The notes under the pieces: model-generated
The model's database searches: none
What the model saw: the letters and a program-made list of their open reading frames with translations, nothing else
What the model was told of the DNA's origin: nothing
Program-made: the position numbers and the translations under genes
DNA from: an uncultured Porphyromonadaceae bacterium
Lineage (GTDB): Bacteria; Bacteroidota; Bacteroidia; Bacteroidales; Muribaculaceae
Reading direction: 5' to 3'
Length of the DNA stretch: 51,741 nt
Assembly: GCA_948467675.1 (NCBI GenBank)
Contig: CAOKFI010000015.1
Coordinates: 1 to 51,741, forward strand
Shown here: positions 18,723 to 27,532 of the stretch, piece by piece
Layout of the letters: each line of letters starts with the position of its first letter
Position numbering within the stretch: position 1 is the stretch's first letter

Positions 18723-19079
18723 TCATAATGCCACATGTATCCACCGGCCGCCATTCTCCCATATCAGCTCACAATGCGGCAAACGCGTCAGGATATCGAA
18801 CAGGCGCCGGTTGCCGTCTCTGCTTCCTGTCACAAGATCGGCAGCACGGCCTGTCAGATGATATGACCGGGTCACACCCCCTACAAGACGGTTGACCTCA
18901 GGCGAACGATAGCCGCTCGACACAATGACCGGTGCTCCGAACTGCTCCCGTGCCGGATCCAAAACCTTCTCTACCAGATCTGTCAACCGGCGCACAGCAG
19001 CCTTGTCCGGTATATTCTTCAGTCCGCACCGTACAGCCATCTGGCTGTACGACAACTCATCGATAGTAAAATACTTCAT
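18723..19079 (-). CDS. M15 family peptidase, phage endolysin type
   Basis: The 118-residue protein is a Peptidase_M15_3-like zinc D-Ala-D-Ala or endolysin-type peptidase that would cut peptidoglycan stem peptides. The motif SSGYRSPEVN is followed by SYHLTGRAADL, giving zinc ligands His74 and Asp81, and the last ligand His115 in WIHVAL at the very C-terminus. No signal peptide is present, consistent with release through a holin. The holin-like gene lies 53 nt upstream in the same direction. No other phage gene is nearby. Confidence 0.9.
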   Translation of the reverse strand: MKYFTIDELSYSQMAVRCGLKNIPDKAAVRRLTDLVEKVLDPAREQFGAPVIVSSGYRSPEVNRLVGGVTRSYHLTGRAADLVTGSRDGNRRLFDILTRLPHCELIWENGGRWIHVAL

Positions 19080-19132
19080 ACAGTTGTGATTGATTATTTT
19101 GACTATAGTTCCCCGATTTTACGACTGCATGC

Positions 19133-19600
19133 TCAGGAATCACGGTTACGGTCTATCCATGCCAGAATCTCAGCCGCACTTACCGACGACAGCACCTTTT
19201 TCAAAAGAGCGGCCGCCTCCTGCATATCGCCTTTCTCCGATGCGTTCTCGCATATGCTCTTCACCTCGATAAGAGCCAACGCCACGGCACCGACAAGTGT
19301 ACATACCGGAAAAATAGGAATATCCCATCCCTGAGTTGAACGAAGATAGGCCGCACCGGCTATAATCATGATATCAATGACTGTCAGCGCGATCAGTGCA
19401 TTGAAGTAGCGGGCCACCTTGTCGACAGTATTCCTGAGGCCACGCGAAGTCCGCCTCTCCTTACGCCGGCCGGCCTTGCGCCAACCGCTCCAGAGATCGG
19501 CAAGCACAGCCAGCAGAACACACAGATACTCAACAGCCACAAATCCTGCCGCCCACAGAAGATCGACTGTCACAGCCTGCAATAAATCAGTGTTATCCAT
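19133..19600 (-). CDS. Phage holin family protein
   Basis: The 155-residue protein has three hydrophobic segments (about residues 14-36, 68-90 and 96-115) and the charged turn ADLWSGWRKA, followed by a basic RRKERRTSRG region and IEVKSICENA, a pattern seen in Bacteroidales phage holins. Holins form membrane lesions that let cytoplasmic endolysin reach the wall. The M15 peptidase follows directly, so the pair looks like a minimal lysis cassette. A promoter box lies 26 nt upstream of the start. Confidence 0.85.
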   Translation of the reverse strand: MDNTDLLQAVTVDLLWAAGFVAVEYLCVLLAVLADLWSGWRKAGRRKERRTSRGLRNTVDKVARYFNALIALTVIDIMIIAGAAYLRSTQGWDIPIFPVCTLVGAVALALIEVKSICENASEKGDMQEAAALLKKVLSSVSAAEILAWIDRNRDS

Positions 19601-19625
19601 AAGTCAGAAAAGATTAAGATTACCG

Positions 19626-19633
19626 CAAAGATA
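19626..19633 (-). promoter_or_regulatory. -7 box of the holin-M15 pair
   Basis: TATCTTTG on the minus strand matches TAnnTTTG, 25 nt before the holin start codon. The -33 element is not recognisable, which may mean weak or activator-dependent expression. Confidence 0.5.
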
Positions 19634-19752
19634 ATACTGCGGAAAAGGGGACGGACTGCGATTTTAACGAAACCGCATCTTTAATGATTGTTAAAAACAA
19701 CAAACATGCCTGAAACGGCGTTATACCACCAGAATGAACCATATTTCATACA

Positions 19753-22110
19753 ATGAAATCCACCATAACCACCGCAATTACAATAGCACTGACCATAATC
19801 GCGGGAGCATGTTCTGCTCCGGAAAGCCCGCTCCCTGCCCCCGGCCGGCCGCTGACCGGTCTGACAGTAGACTCTCTCGGGATAGACATCGCGCCTGAAC
19901 AACAACGTGAATACTCCTTTACTGACAAAAAGGCCGCATTCTGGTACGGACTCACACATACCAACGACTGGAACGACCATTACGCCGGATGGAATATAGC
20001 AAAACGCCGGCTTTTAAGCGACTATACGCTATGGGCCGACACTTCGAGACTCGACAGGTCATTCGCCTCTGTGAAAGTATATCCATACAAACTGACACGC
20101 GACTATCCCGAACGCGCCCATGAGGAATTCTATATGTTCGACAATATAGAGGCACTCCTCATTGAGGTCGATCATGCAAACGCCGACTCTATAGGAATCA
20201 GCCTGTCGCCGCGCCTGCTATCCGACGGCCGCATGACTGCCAACGGCGTAGAATTCACACCGGCAGAAGCCCCCACGCTCAGACTGAACCTGCAGCCGCT
20301 CAACGATGTGCCTTACAACTGGGACGGCATACGCATGATGACATCGCCACAATCAGGAGGCTTCATCATAACCTGCCTGCGCAGAAGTGAGTCGGCCGAT
20401 TCTGCCGCCACATCGTTACGTAACAACCGCGCAAAACTCACCCAGGAACGCAAGACGAGAATGGACGATCTCGTACGATATTTCAATCCGCTGGAATCGG
20501 ACATCCCCGCCCTTGACAAAGCAATGGCCTGGATAATCCTTACCACCGACGAACTTGTAACCCGCCAGCAAGGCAACGGCATATATGCCGGATTGCCATG
20601 GTTTAACGAATACTGGGGAAGGGACATGTTCATTTCGCTTCCGGGCGCGACACTCTGCACCGGGCAATGGCAGGCAGCCAAAGGAATCCTATGGGATTTC
20701 GCCCGTTTCCAGGATACAATACCGGGATCTCCTACACGCGGACGGATACCGAACCGCGCCAATCCCGACGGAATCATCTACAACACAGCCGACGGCACTC
20801 CGAGATTCGTCATCGACATCGCCGAATATCTCAACTATACCGGCGATACGGAATTTCTCGCTGCGATATATCCGGCTGTAGCACTCAGCGTAAATGCAGC
20901 CATCGACAGCCAGACTGACGAACACGGGTATCTGCTCCATGCCGACGCCGACACATGGATGGATGCGAAACGTCAGGGACTGTATCCATGCACACCGCGT
21001 GGAAACCGCGCCAACGACGTGCAGGCTCTGTGGTGGCAACAGCTGGAATGCGCAGCCTCTTTCGCCAGAATCATGAACCACAGCGAAGAGGCTTCACGAT
21101 GGCAGGCTGCCGCCGACAAAGTAAAGGCATCGTTCGCCCGTGACTTCATCGACAGCGGAGCATACCGGATCTTCGACCACCTCGACGCTGACGGCACTCC
21201 GGATCTGCAACTTCGTCCTAATGCGCTCTATACATATGAGCTTGTCGGCGACAGACGTCTTACCGACAGCATAACCCGCCAGATATGGGAGAACCTTGTG
21301 TTTCCGTGGGGAGTATCATCGCTCGACCAGCACGATCCCGGATTCCATCCGTACCACGAAAACTGGCATTACTACCACAAGGATGACGCCTACCACAACG
21401 GCACCGTATGGCTCTGGAACAACGGCATGGCCATGCAGCGCATGATCGAAGCCGGACAGGCCGATACGGCATGGGATCTGTTCGAGAACATGAACCGCCA
21501 GGCACTGTCGGAAGGCGCAGTAGGATCTCTTAGCGAAAACGCCGATGCCTGGCCACTTCCTGGTGCGACGTGGGCCGGACGGTCAGGCACTTTTCTCCAG
21601 GCATGGAGCAATGCCGAGCATATCCGTGTGTGGTATCAGTATTTTCTCGGCATACGCCCCAGAATGCTCGACGAGACCATATATATAGCTCCGGCAATTC
21701 CATCGGCGATAAATCATGTCCAATACTCACAGCTAATAGCTCACGGACGAATCGAAGGCGGATTCTCTCGCGATGGCTCACGCAGGATATATGCCTACCG
21801 CGCTGTCAATCTTTCGGCCGAACTGGTATTCGACATCGAGATGTATGAGCAATGCCGTATATCTGTGACTCCGGGTGTGACAGTGACGCTCATAGCCGAC
21901 GGAAGCAGTATGGACATCCGCGTATCGAACGACAAGGGAAATGAACTCGCACATTTCACGGCTGGCACCGACCAGGCCAAAGCCGACCGTGGCAGAGAGG
22001 AGCGGATACGGTTCAGTGACATTCGATTCGCTGTTCCGACCATGGATGCGGATCTCCCGTCGATGAGGCGGTATTTCGATCCGCCTCTCGATTATTCGAG
22101 CGTACAGTAA
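19753..22110 (+). CDS. Secreted glycogen-debranching-type glycoside hydrolase (GDE_C/GH133-like) lipoprotein
   Basis: The 785-residue protein has a lipoprotein signal with Cys20 (AGAC). After a beta-rich N-terminal domain, an (alpha/alpha)6 barrel begins near residue 270 with WFNEYWGRDMFISLPG. Further marks are VIDIAEYLNYTGD, DADTWMDAKR, NDVQALWWQQ, LRPNALYTYE and HNGTVWLWNN, which resemble the amylo-alpha-1,6-glucosidase (GDE_C) domain. It should trim alpha-linked glucan branches outside the cytoplasm, but related barrels (GH63, GH37) make the exact linkage uncertain. It lies alone, about 16 kb from the susCDEF unit it could serve. Confidence 0.8.
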   Translation: MKSTITTAITIALTIIAGACSAPESPLPAPGRPLTGLTVDSLGIDIAPEQQREYSFTDKKAAFWYGLTHTNDWNDHYAGWNIAKRRLLSDYTLWADTSRLDRSFASVKVYPYKLTRDYPERAHEEFYMFDNIEALLIEVDHANADSIGISLSPRLLSDGRMTANGVEFTPAEAPTLRLNLQPLNDVPYNWDGIRMMTSPQSGGFIITCLRRSESADSAATSLRNNRAKLTQERKTRMDDLVRYFNPLESDIPALDKAMAWIILTTDELVTRQQGNGIYAGLPWFNEYWGRDMFISLPGATLCTGQWQAAKGILWDFARFQDTIPGSPTRGRIPNRANPDGIIYNTADGTPRFVIDIAEYLNYTGDTEFLAAIYPAVALSVNAAIDSQTDEHGYLLHADADTWMDAKRQGLYPCTPRGNRANDVQALWWQQLECAASFARIMNHSEEASRWQAAADKVKASFARDFIDSGAYRIFDHLDADGTPDLQLRPNALYTYELVGDRRLTDSITRQIWENLVFPWGVSSLDQHDPGFHPYHENWHYYHKDDAYHNGTVWLWNNGMAMQRMIEAGQADTAWDLFENMNRQALSEGAVGSLSENADAWPLPGATWAGRSGTFLQAWSNAEHIRVWYQYFLGIRPRMLDETIYIAPAIPSAINHVQYSQLIAHGRIEGGFSRDGSRRIYAYRAVNLSAELVFDIEMYEQCRISVTPGVTVTLIADGSSMDIRVSNDKGNELAHFTAGTDQAKADRGREERIRFSDIRFAVPTMDADLPSMRRYFDPPLDYSSVQ

Positions 22111-22180
22111 ACCGACCGACGGCCTGAGTTGTTATACAGACAAAGGTAAAAGTATTCTTCGTGTAAGTTAGTAAAGATTT

Positions 22181-22224
22181 TAGACAACAAATGCCGGACA
22201 GTGATGCCCGGCATTTGTTGTCTA
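22181..22224. terminator. Bidirectional terminator between the glycosidase and trxA
   Basis: A perfect 17-bp inverted repeat (22181-22197 with 22208-22224) closes a 10-nt loop between two convergent genes. The outer pairs are A/T-rich and the core is GCCGG/CCGGC, so it can act in both directions. Confidence 0.88.
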
Positions 22225-22239
22225 TGCACATACGGCTTG

Positions 22240-22563
22240 TCAGAGAGCCAGCAGCTCCTTGATTTTAGCGTCGAGACTCTCACGAGACTGCGCACCTACA
22301 AGACGTATATCAGTCTTCTTGCCATCCTTGAAAAACAGTATGGTAGGAATCGACATGATACGGTATTGGGTACTCAGTTCGCTCTCCTCATCGATATTGT
22401 ATTTACCTATTATCACCTTGTCGGCATATTCGTCGGCAAGAGCATCGATGGTAGGTCCCATGCTCATACATGGACCGCACCAGGTGGCCCAGAAGTCAAT
22501 GACTACAGGCTTGCCCGATTCAATGATCTGGTTTACGTTCTGGTCTGTAAATGTGAATGCCAT
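22240..22563 (-). CDS. trxA: Thioredoxin
   Basis: The 107-residue cytoplasmic thioredoxin has the redox motif WCGPC (Cys29 and Cys32), the cis-proline region IMSIPTILFFKDGK and no signal peptide. It reduces protein disulfides and supplies electrons to enzymes such as ribonucleotide reductase, itself recharged by thioredoxin reductase (not in the window). It lies 72 nt downstream of dnaE with its own promoter box at 22605-22612 and ends at a strong hairpin. Pairing with dnaE is common in Bacteroidota. Confidence 0.97.
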   Translation of the reverse strand: MAFTFTDQNVNQIIESGKPVVIDFWATWCGPCMSMGPTIDALADEYADKVIIGKYNIDEESELSTQYRIMSIPTILFFKDGKKTDIRLVGAQSRESLDAKIKELLAL

Positions 22564-22604
22564 TTTTCTTATCGCTAATTATATATTGTTTAGTTTCCGG
22601 TTTG

Positions 22605-22612
22605 CAAAGATA
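22605..22612 (-). promoter_or_regulatory. -7 box of trxA
   Basis: TATCTTTG on the minus strand lies in the dnaE-trxA gap and predicts a leader of about 35 nt. No clear TTTG is found at -33. Confidence 0.55.
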
Positions 22613-22635
22613 AAACATTTATGGAGATACCTGCA

Positions 22636-25600
22636 TTATCCCGCCATGGAAGCACGGTCTATATCGAAATCCACGCTCAGATCCTCGAGCATCTGCACCA
22701 GTCGGCGGTTGACAGGAATACGCACACCCGCATTGAGAGTTATGGAACGGTTCATTTCCGGCTCCAGAATACGGATGCGCAGATCTCCGCGGTCATCGGT
22801 AGTCGTTTTCAGATGATCGTCCATCAGCGCGCATAATGTATCGTTGACCTGATCGGCGGTAAGCCGTATCGTTATACCGCGTATCAGACGCCCCTTGACC
22901 TCTGTCAGCAGATTCATGTCCATGATCACGAACTCAAGTTCCTCGCGGAACGGCCGCTTCTGAAACTTGCCTGTGATCATGATCGGAGTTCCCGGCACTC
23001 CGAACTTGCCGAAATTTATAAACTGCTTGCCGAACAGACGCAGCTCAGTACTGCCTGTAGCATCCTCGATCTTCATTATGCCGAACTGCCCGCCGTTACG
23101 TGCAGGACGCGAAATGAACTCGGTGACCATTCCGCCAAACGATATCTCCTTGTTCTCTACCGGCTGCAGTTCGGTAAAACCCTTTACCGTGGTGCTGCAT
23201 CCGTATGTAAGTTCCATATAATAGCCATCAAGAGGATGTGCCGACAGATACATGCCTACAAGTTCGCGTTCCTTTTCGAGGCGTACGGCATCGACCCAGG
23301 GCACCGCCGGTTTGATCGCAGGCCGGCCGGCCGCAGTCATGCCGGGATCGTCTAAATCACCGAACAGCGACGCCGTCTGAGATTGGCGGTCGGCCTGAAA
23401 CAGCTGACCATAGCGCAGAAGCTGCTCCGCAAATGTCTCATCCCGGAGATTGGTCTCAAGAAAATCCTCGCGTTTGATCTCAGATGAAAAGCAGTCGAAT
23501 GCCCCGGAAAACGCCAGCGCCTCTATAACACGCCGGTTGACCACCGAAAGATTGACACGCTCAACGAAATCGAATATCGATTCATACGGCCCGTTCTTGC
23601 TGCGCTCATCGATTATCTCGTTGACAACATTGATGCCGACACCCTTGATAGCCGCCAGGCCGAAACGGATATCACCCTTGGAGTTCACACCGAAACGGGC
23701 GAAAGACTCGTTCACATCCGGACTTTTTACAGCTATGTGCATGCTCTTGCACTCGTCCATAAAGCCGGTAAGTTTGGTTATATCGCTTATATTGCGGCTA
23801 AGCACGGCTGCCATGTACTCCGCAGGATAATTGGCTTTGAGATACGCCGTCTGGTATGCGACCCAGCTGTAGCAGGTAGCATGGCTCTTGTTGAAAGCAT
23901 ACGATGCGAACTTCTCCCAGTCGGCCCAGATCTTTTCGAGCACATTGGCATCATGTCCGTTCTGCTGGCCTCCGTCGAGAAATTTCGTCTTGAGTGCGTT
24001 CATCTTGTCTATCAGTTTTTTGCCCATAGCCTTACGCAAGGTATCGCTCTCGCCTCGCGTAAAGTTGGCCAGCAGACGCGACAACAGCATGACCTGTTCC
24101 TGATATACTGTCACCCCGTATGTGTCCTTGAGATATTTCTCCATGATCGGAATGTCGTAGGCTATCGGCTTGCGGCCATGCTTGCGGTCAATGAAATCAG
24201 GTATATAATCCATCGGGCCGGGACGGTACAGCGCATTCATGGCTATCAGATCCTCGAAAGTCGACGGCTGGAGTTCTCGCAGATATTTCTGCATGCCGGC
24301 CGACTCGAACTGGAACGTACCCGTAGTGCGGCCGGCACAATACAGCTCGTATGTCTTCGGATCATCGATAGGTATATTGTCCATATCCACATCCTCGCCG
24401 CAGGTCAGTTTTATATTGGCCACAGCCTCCTTGATGATGGAAAGAGTCTTGAGGCCGAGAAAGTCCATCTTTATAAGCCCGGTATCCTCGATCACACTGC
24501 CCTCGTACTGGGTGACAAGCATCTTCACGCTGTCCTTGTCGTAGGCCGTCGACACCGGCACCCAGTCCGTGATATCATCGCGGCAGATTATCACGCCGCA
24601 GGCATGTACTCCCGTATTACGCACATTCCCTTCCAGTTCTTTGGCATATTTGAGCGTATCGACAAGCAGTGCGTTCCCGCTCGCAAGCTCCGCCTTGAAC
24701 TCCGGTACATGCTCGTAGCAGTTCTTCAGCGTCGGCTTGAGCTCCTTGCCATTGACCACCGGCATGTGACGCGGCACGAGATTCGCCAGACGGTTGCTTT
24801 CCGACAGCGGCAACTGCTGCACGCGGGCCACATCCTTGATCGACGATTTGGCCGCCATCGTACCGTAAGTGATAATATGAGCCACCTTCTCCTCTCCGTA
24901 TTTCTCGGTAACATAGCGCAACACATCGGCACGCCCGTCGTCGTCGAAATCGATATCGATATCAGGAAGCGATATACGGTCCGGATTCAGGAATCGTTCG
25001 AACAGAAGATCATACTTGATAGGATCGATCTGAGTGATACCAAGACAGTAGGCCACAGCCGATCCGGCTGCCGATCCTCGGCCCGGTCCGACCGACACCC
25101 CAAGGCGGCGTCCGGCAGCGATAAAATCCTGTACGATCAGGAAATATCCCGGGAATCCCATGTTCTTAATGGTATCCAGCTCGAAATCGATACGCTCGCG
25201 CTGCTCCTCCGACAACTCTCTGCCCCACCGACGGTAAGCGCCTTCGTAGGTAAGATGCCGAAGATAGTCGTCATTGTTCGTAAAACCGTCAGGCAGAGGA
25301 AAGTTAGGAAGTATCGGTTTATGGTCGATGGTATATATCTCTATCTTGTCGAGTATGGCTGCCGTATTGGCTATGGCGTCAGGCACATCGGCAAACAGCT
25401 CGTTCATTTCAGCCGTGCTCTTCATCCATTCCTGCTTGGTATAGAGCATTCGCGTCTCATCCGAAAGAAAGCGGTTGGTCGACACACATATCAGACGGTC
25501 ATGAGCCTCGGCATCGGCCTCGTTTACGAAGTGTACGTCATTCGTGGCTATCAGCTTTATATCATGTTTGCGGGCCATCTCGATCAGCACCTCGTTGACA

Positions 25601-26205
25601 CGCTGCTGAATCGGATACACCTCGTGGTTGGCGCGCGGCACTGTGGCTTTGTGCCTCTGGAGCTCCAGATAATAATCATCGCCGAACTGCTCCTTGAACC
25701 ACAGGATCTGCTTTTCCGCGCCCTCGATATCGCCCATCTGGATCAGACGAGGTATCTCGCCTCCGAGACATGCCGATGCCACGATAAGCCCCTCGCGGTG
25801 CGCCGACAGCGCAGCCTTGTCAGTACGCGGATGCGAATAAAAACCTTCGGTCCACGCCTGCGACACGATCTTGACCAGATTGTGGTAACCCTTCTCGTTC
25901 TTTGCAAGCACTACCAGATGGCGTCCGGTGTCCTTCTTATCGGTATGGGTATGTAGAGACTCGTTGGCCACATACATCTCACAGCCGAATATCGGTTTGA
26001 ATGGTGCGGCGCCCTCGGGGAGCTTCGAGTTCTTTTTCTTTACATAGTTGAAAAACTCCTTTATTCCGAACATATTGCCATGGTCGGTGATAGCCAGACC
26101 TGGCATGCCGTCGGCTATCGCCTTATCGACAAGAGCCGAGACAGAAGCCTGACCGTCAAGAACGGAGTATTGCGTATGGACGTGTAGATGGACGAATGGT
26201 TGCAT
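22636..26205 (-). CDS. dnaE: DNA polymerase III subunit alpha
   Basis: The 1189-residue replicative polymerase has an N-terminal PHP domain with HLHVHT (His6, His8, His10), ITDHG (Asp41, His42), Glu76 and DVHF, so the metal-binding residues look conserved. The palm shows GPGRGSAAGS (373-382) and the catalytic aspartates in PDIDIDF (415, 417 and/or 419). The tandem HhH region, the OB domain (about 990-1070) and a C-terminal tail follow. No intein or frameshift is visible. The start is fixed by homology and by a promoter that ends only 4 nt upstream. Intact PHP ligands fit a domain able to proofread (family inference). Confidence 0.97.
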   Translation of the reverse strand: MQPFVHLHVHTQYSVLDGQASVSALVDKAIADGMPGLAITDHGNMFGIKEFFNYVKKKNSKLPEGAAPFKPIFGCEMYVANESLHTHTDKKDTGRHLVVLAKNEKGYHNLVKIVSQAWTEGFYSHPRTDKAALSAHREGLIVASACLGGEIPRLIQMGDIEGAEKQILWFKEQFGDDYYLELQRHKATVPRANHEVYPIQQRVNEVLIEMARKHDIKLIATNDVHFVNEADAEAHDRLICVSTNRFLSDETRMLYTKQEWMKSTAEMNELFADVPDAIANTAAILDKIEIYTIDHKPILPNFPLPDGFTNNDDYLRHLTYEGAYRRWGRELSEEQRERIDFELDTIKNMGFPGYFLIVQDFIAAGRRLGVSVGPGRGSAAGSAVAYCLGITQIDPIKYDLLFERFLNPDRISLPDIDIDFDDDGRADVLRYVTEKYGEEKVAHIITYGTMAAKSSIKDVARVQQLPLSESNRLANLVPRHMPVVNGKELKPTLKNCYEHVPEFKAELASGNALLVDTLKYAKELEGNVRNTGVHACGVIICRDDITDWVPVSTAYDKDSVKMLVTQYEGSVIEDTGLIKMDFLGLKTLSIIKEAVANIKLTCGEDVDMDNIPIDDPKTYELYCAGRTTGTFQFESAGMQKYLRELQPSTFEDLIAMNALYRPGPMDYIPDFIDRKHGRKPIAYDIPIMEKYLKDTYGVTVYQEQVMLLSRLLANFTRGESDTLRKAMGKKLIDKMNALKTKFLDGGQQNGHDANVLEKIWADWEKFASYAFNKSHATCYSWVAYQTAYLKANYPAEYMAAVLSRNISDITKLTGFMDECKSMHIAVKSPDVNESFARFGVNSKGDIRFGLAAIKGVGINVVNEIIDERSKNGPYESIFDFVERVNLSVVNRRVIEALAFSGAFDCFSSEIKREDFLETNLRDETFAEQLLRYGQLFQADRQSQTASLFGDLDDPGMTAAGRPAIKPAVPWVDAVRLEKERELVGMYLSAHPLDGYYMELTYGCSTTVKGFTELQPVENKEISFGGMVTEFISRPARNGGQFGIMKIEDATGSTELRLFGKQFINFGKFGVPGTPIMITGKFQKRPFREELEFVIMDMNLLTEVKGRLIRGITIRLTADQVNDTLCALMDDHLKTTTDDRGDLRIRILEPEMNRSITLNAGVRIPVNRRLVQMLEDLSVDFDIDRASMAG

Positions 26206-26209
26206 GACC

Positions 26210-26241
26210 CAAAGTTACGACAATTCCACTCGGCATCCAAA
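26210..26241 (-). promoter_or_regulatory. Promoter of dnaE, nearly leaderless
   Basis: On the minus strand TTTG (26238-26241) is followed after exactly 20 nt by TAACTTTG (26210-26217), and the ATG begins 4 nt later. Transcription would start at or inside the start codon. Confidence 0.75.
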
Positions 26242-26337
26242 CTCCCTGCATAGTACGGTATGTTAAATACACTTTACTGCCGTAAAAACAATAATCCCAC
26301 CGCATCTACGTTAAAAAATCAGAAACGACACATACTC

Positions 26338-27387
26338 ATGACCGACAAGGAGATATTCGACAAAGTCCTGACTATCGGCCCTGATATCAAAGGGTACGGT
26401 GGCATAGCATCGGTACTTCAGATATACCGGCGCGAACTTCCGTCATTCCACTATCTGCGCAGCAACAGCCGCTTCGGCACCGTAGCCGGAGCATTCTCGC
26501 TTATAGCTCTTATGTGTCGGCTCCCCTTCGCACGCCTCAAGGGGCGCCGGATACTACATGTACATACTGCCGCCGGCAAATCCTTTATCCGCAAATCGTG
26601 GATCATGTCATGGGGACGCTTCTGGGGATACAAGACTATATACCATTGCCATGGAGCTGAAAGCAAGAAGTATTTCGAACGGCGTGGCATAAACAACATA
26701 CGGTCCATACTCGACAGATGCAGCGCAAACATAGTATTGTCGCAGACATGGGCCGACTACTTCACCGACATCGTCGGCGCTGGACATGTACACGTGGTCC
26801 ACAACATAGCGCTACCTACCGGAACCGCACCCAAGAAACCGTATTCAGGCGTATTACAGCTCTTGTTTATGGGTGCTATCGGCAACCGCAAGGGCATATT
26901 CGACCTGCTTGACACCATAGGTGCCAATGCCGCACAATGGCGAGGTCGCATACACTTGACGGTCGGAGGCGACGGAGAAATGGAACGCTTCCATGATACC
27001 GTCGCCGGATATGGCATCAGCGACATGGTCACATACATAGGCTGGGCCACCGGAGAAAAAAAAGATCTTGCTTTCAAATCTGCCGATATAGCGATACTGC
27101 CGTCATACAACGAAGGCCTGCCTGTATTCATTCTCGAGGCAATGGCCGATGGCTTGCCTGTGATATCGACATGCGTGGGAGGCATCCCCGACGCCGTTGA
27201 CGACAGCAACGGCATATTGACCGAACCCGGCGATAAAAAAGCGATAACCGATGCTATAAATCACTACCTTACCGCCCCGGAGGATATCGAAAAACACGGA
27301 CGCAACTCTCTGTCTAAAATCAATCCGTATCTGCCGGCAAGCGTCGTGAGCACACTCGGAAACATATACCGCACGTTAGACCAATAG
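26338..27387 (+). CDS. Glycosyltransferase family 4 (GT-B)
   Basis: The 349-residue enzyme has the GT-B two-domain build: an N-terminal acceptor domain with GYGGIASVLQIY and HVHTAAGKS, and a C-terminal donor domain with FMGAIGNRKGIFDLL, VGGDGEM and the EX7E motif in NEGLPVFILEAM (Glu259, Glu267). It transfers an activated sugar to the growing lipid-linked repeat unit on the cytoplasmic side. The ATG at 26338 (MTDKEIFDKV) is preferred over an in-frame ATG at 26260, which would add 26 unlike residues overlapping the dnaE promoter region. It opens the rightward half of the exopolysaccharide locus. Confidence 0.9.
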   Translation: MTDKEIFDKVLTIGPDIKGYGGIASVLQIYRRELPSFHYLRSNSRFGTVAGAFSLIALMCRLPFARLKGRRILHVHTAAGKSFIRKSWIMSWGRFWGYKTIYHCHGAESKKYFERRGINNIRSILDRCSANIVLSQTWADYFTDIVGAGHVHVVHNIALPTGTAPKKPYSGVLQLLFMGAIGNRKGIFDLLDTIGANAAQWRGRIHLTVGGDGEMERFHDTVAGYGISDMVTYIGWATGEKKDLAFKSADIAILPSYNEGLPVFILEAMADGLPVISTCVGGIPDAVDDSNGILTEPGDKKAITDAINHYLTAPEDIEKHGRNSLSKINPYLPASVVSTLGNIYRTLDQ

Positions 27388-27532
27388 CACTGCATTCAGG
27401 CATGCAGACAGACAATATCCGATCAACGCCTGTCATAATAATTGCGAACTGCAGTCCGTTATTCTATTAGCCGACTGAGTCTGATCAGAGTAACGGACAA
27501 AAGATATCTGGCGGCAGCGAACCATATCCACC

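Noticed and set aside
18723..19600. Prophage
   Set aside because: Only two phage-like genes are present, flanked directly by recQ and a glycosidase; no integrase, capsid, tail or att sites.
23737..25956. 739-codon rightward open frame opposite dnaE
   Set aside because: Shadow of dnaE; no domain and no promoter or plausible start.
26260..26337. Longer N-terminus for the GT4 glycosyltransferase
   Set aside because: The extra 26 residues are unlike the family and include low-quality sequence overlapping the upstream regulatory region of dnaE.
27390..27407. CTGCAT/ATGCAG inverted repeat after the GT4 gene
   Set aside because: Only 6 bp, no T-run; not convincing as a terminator.
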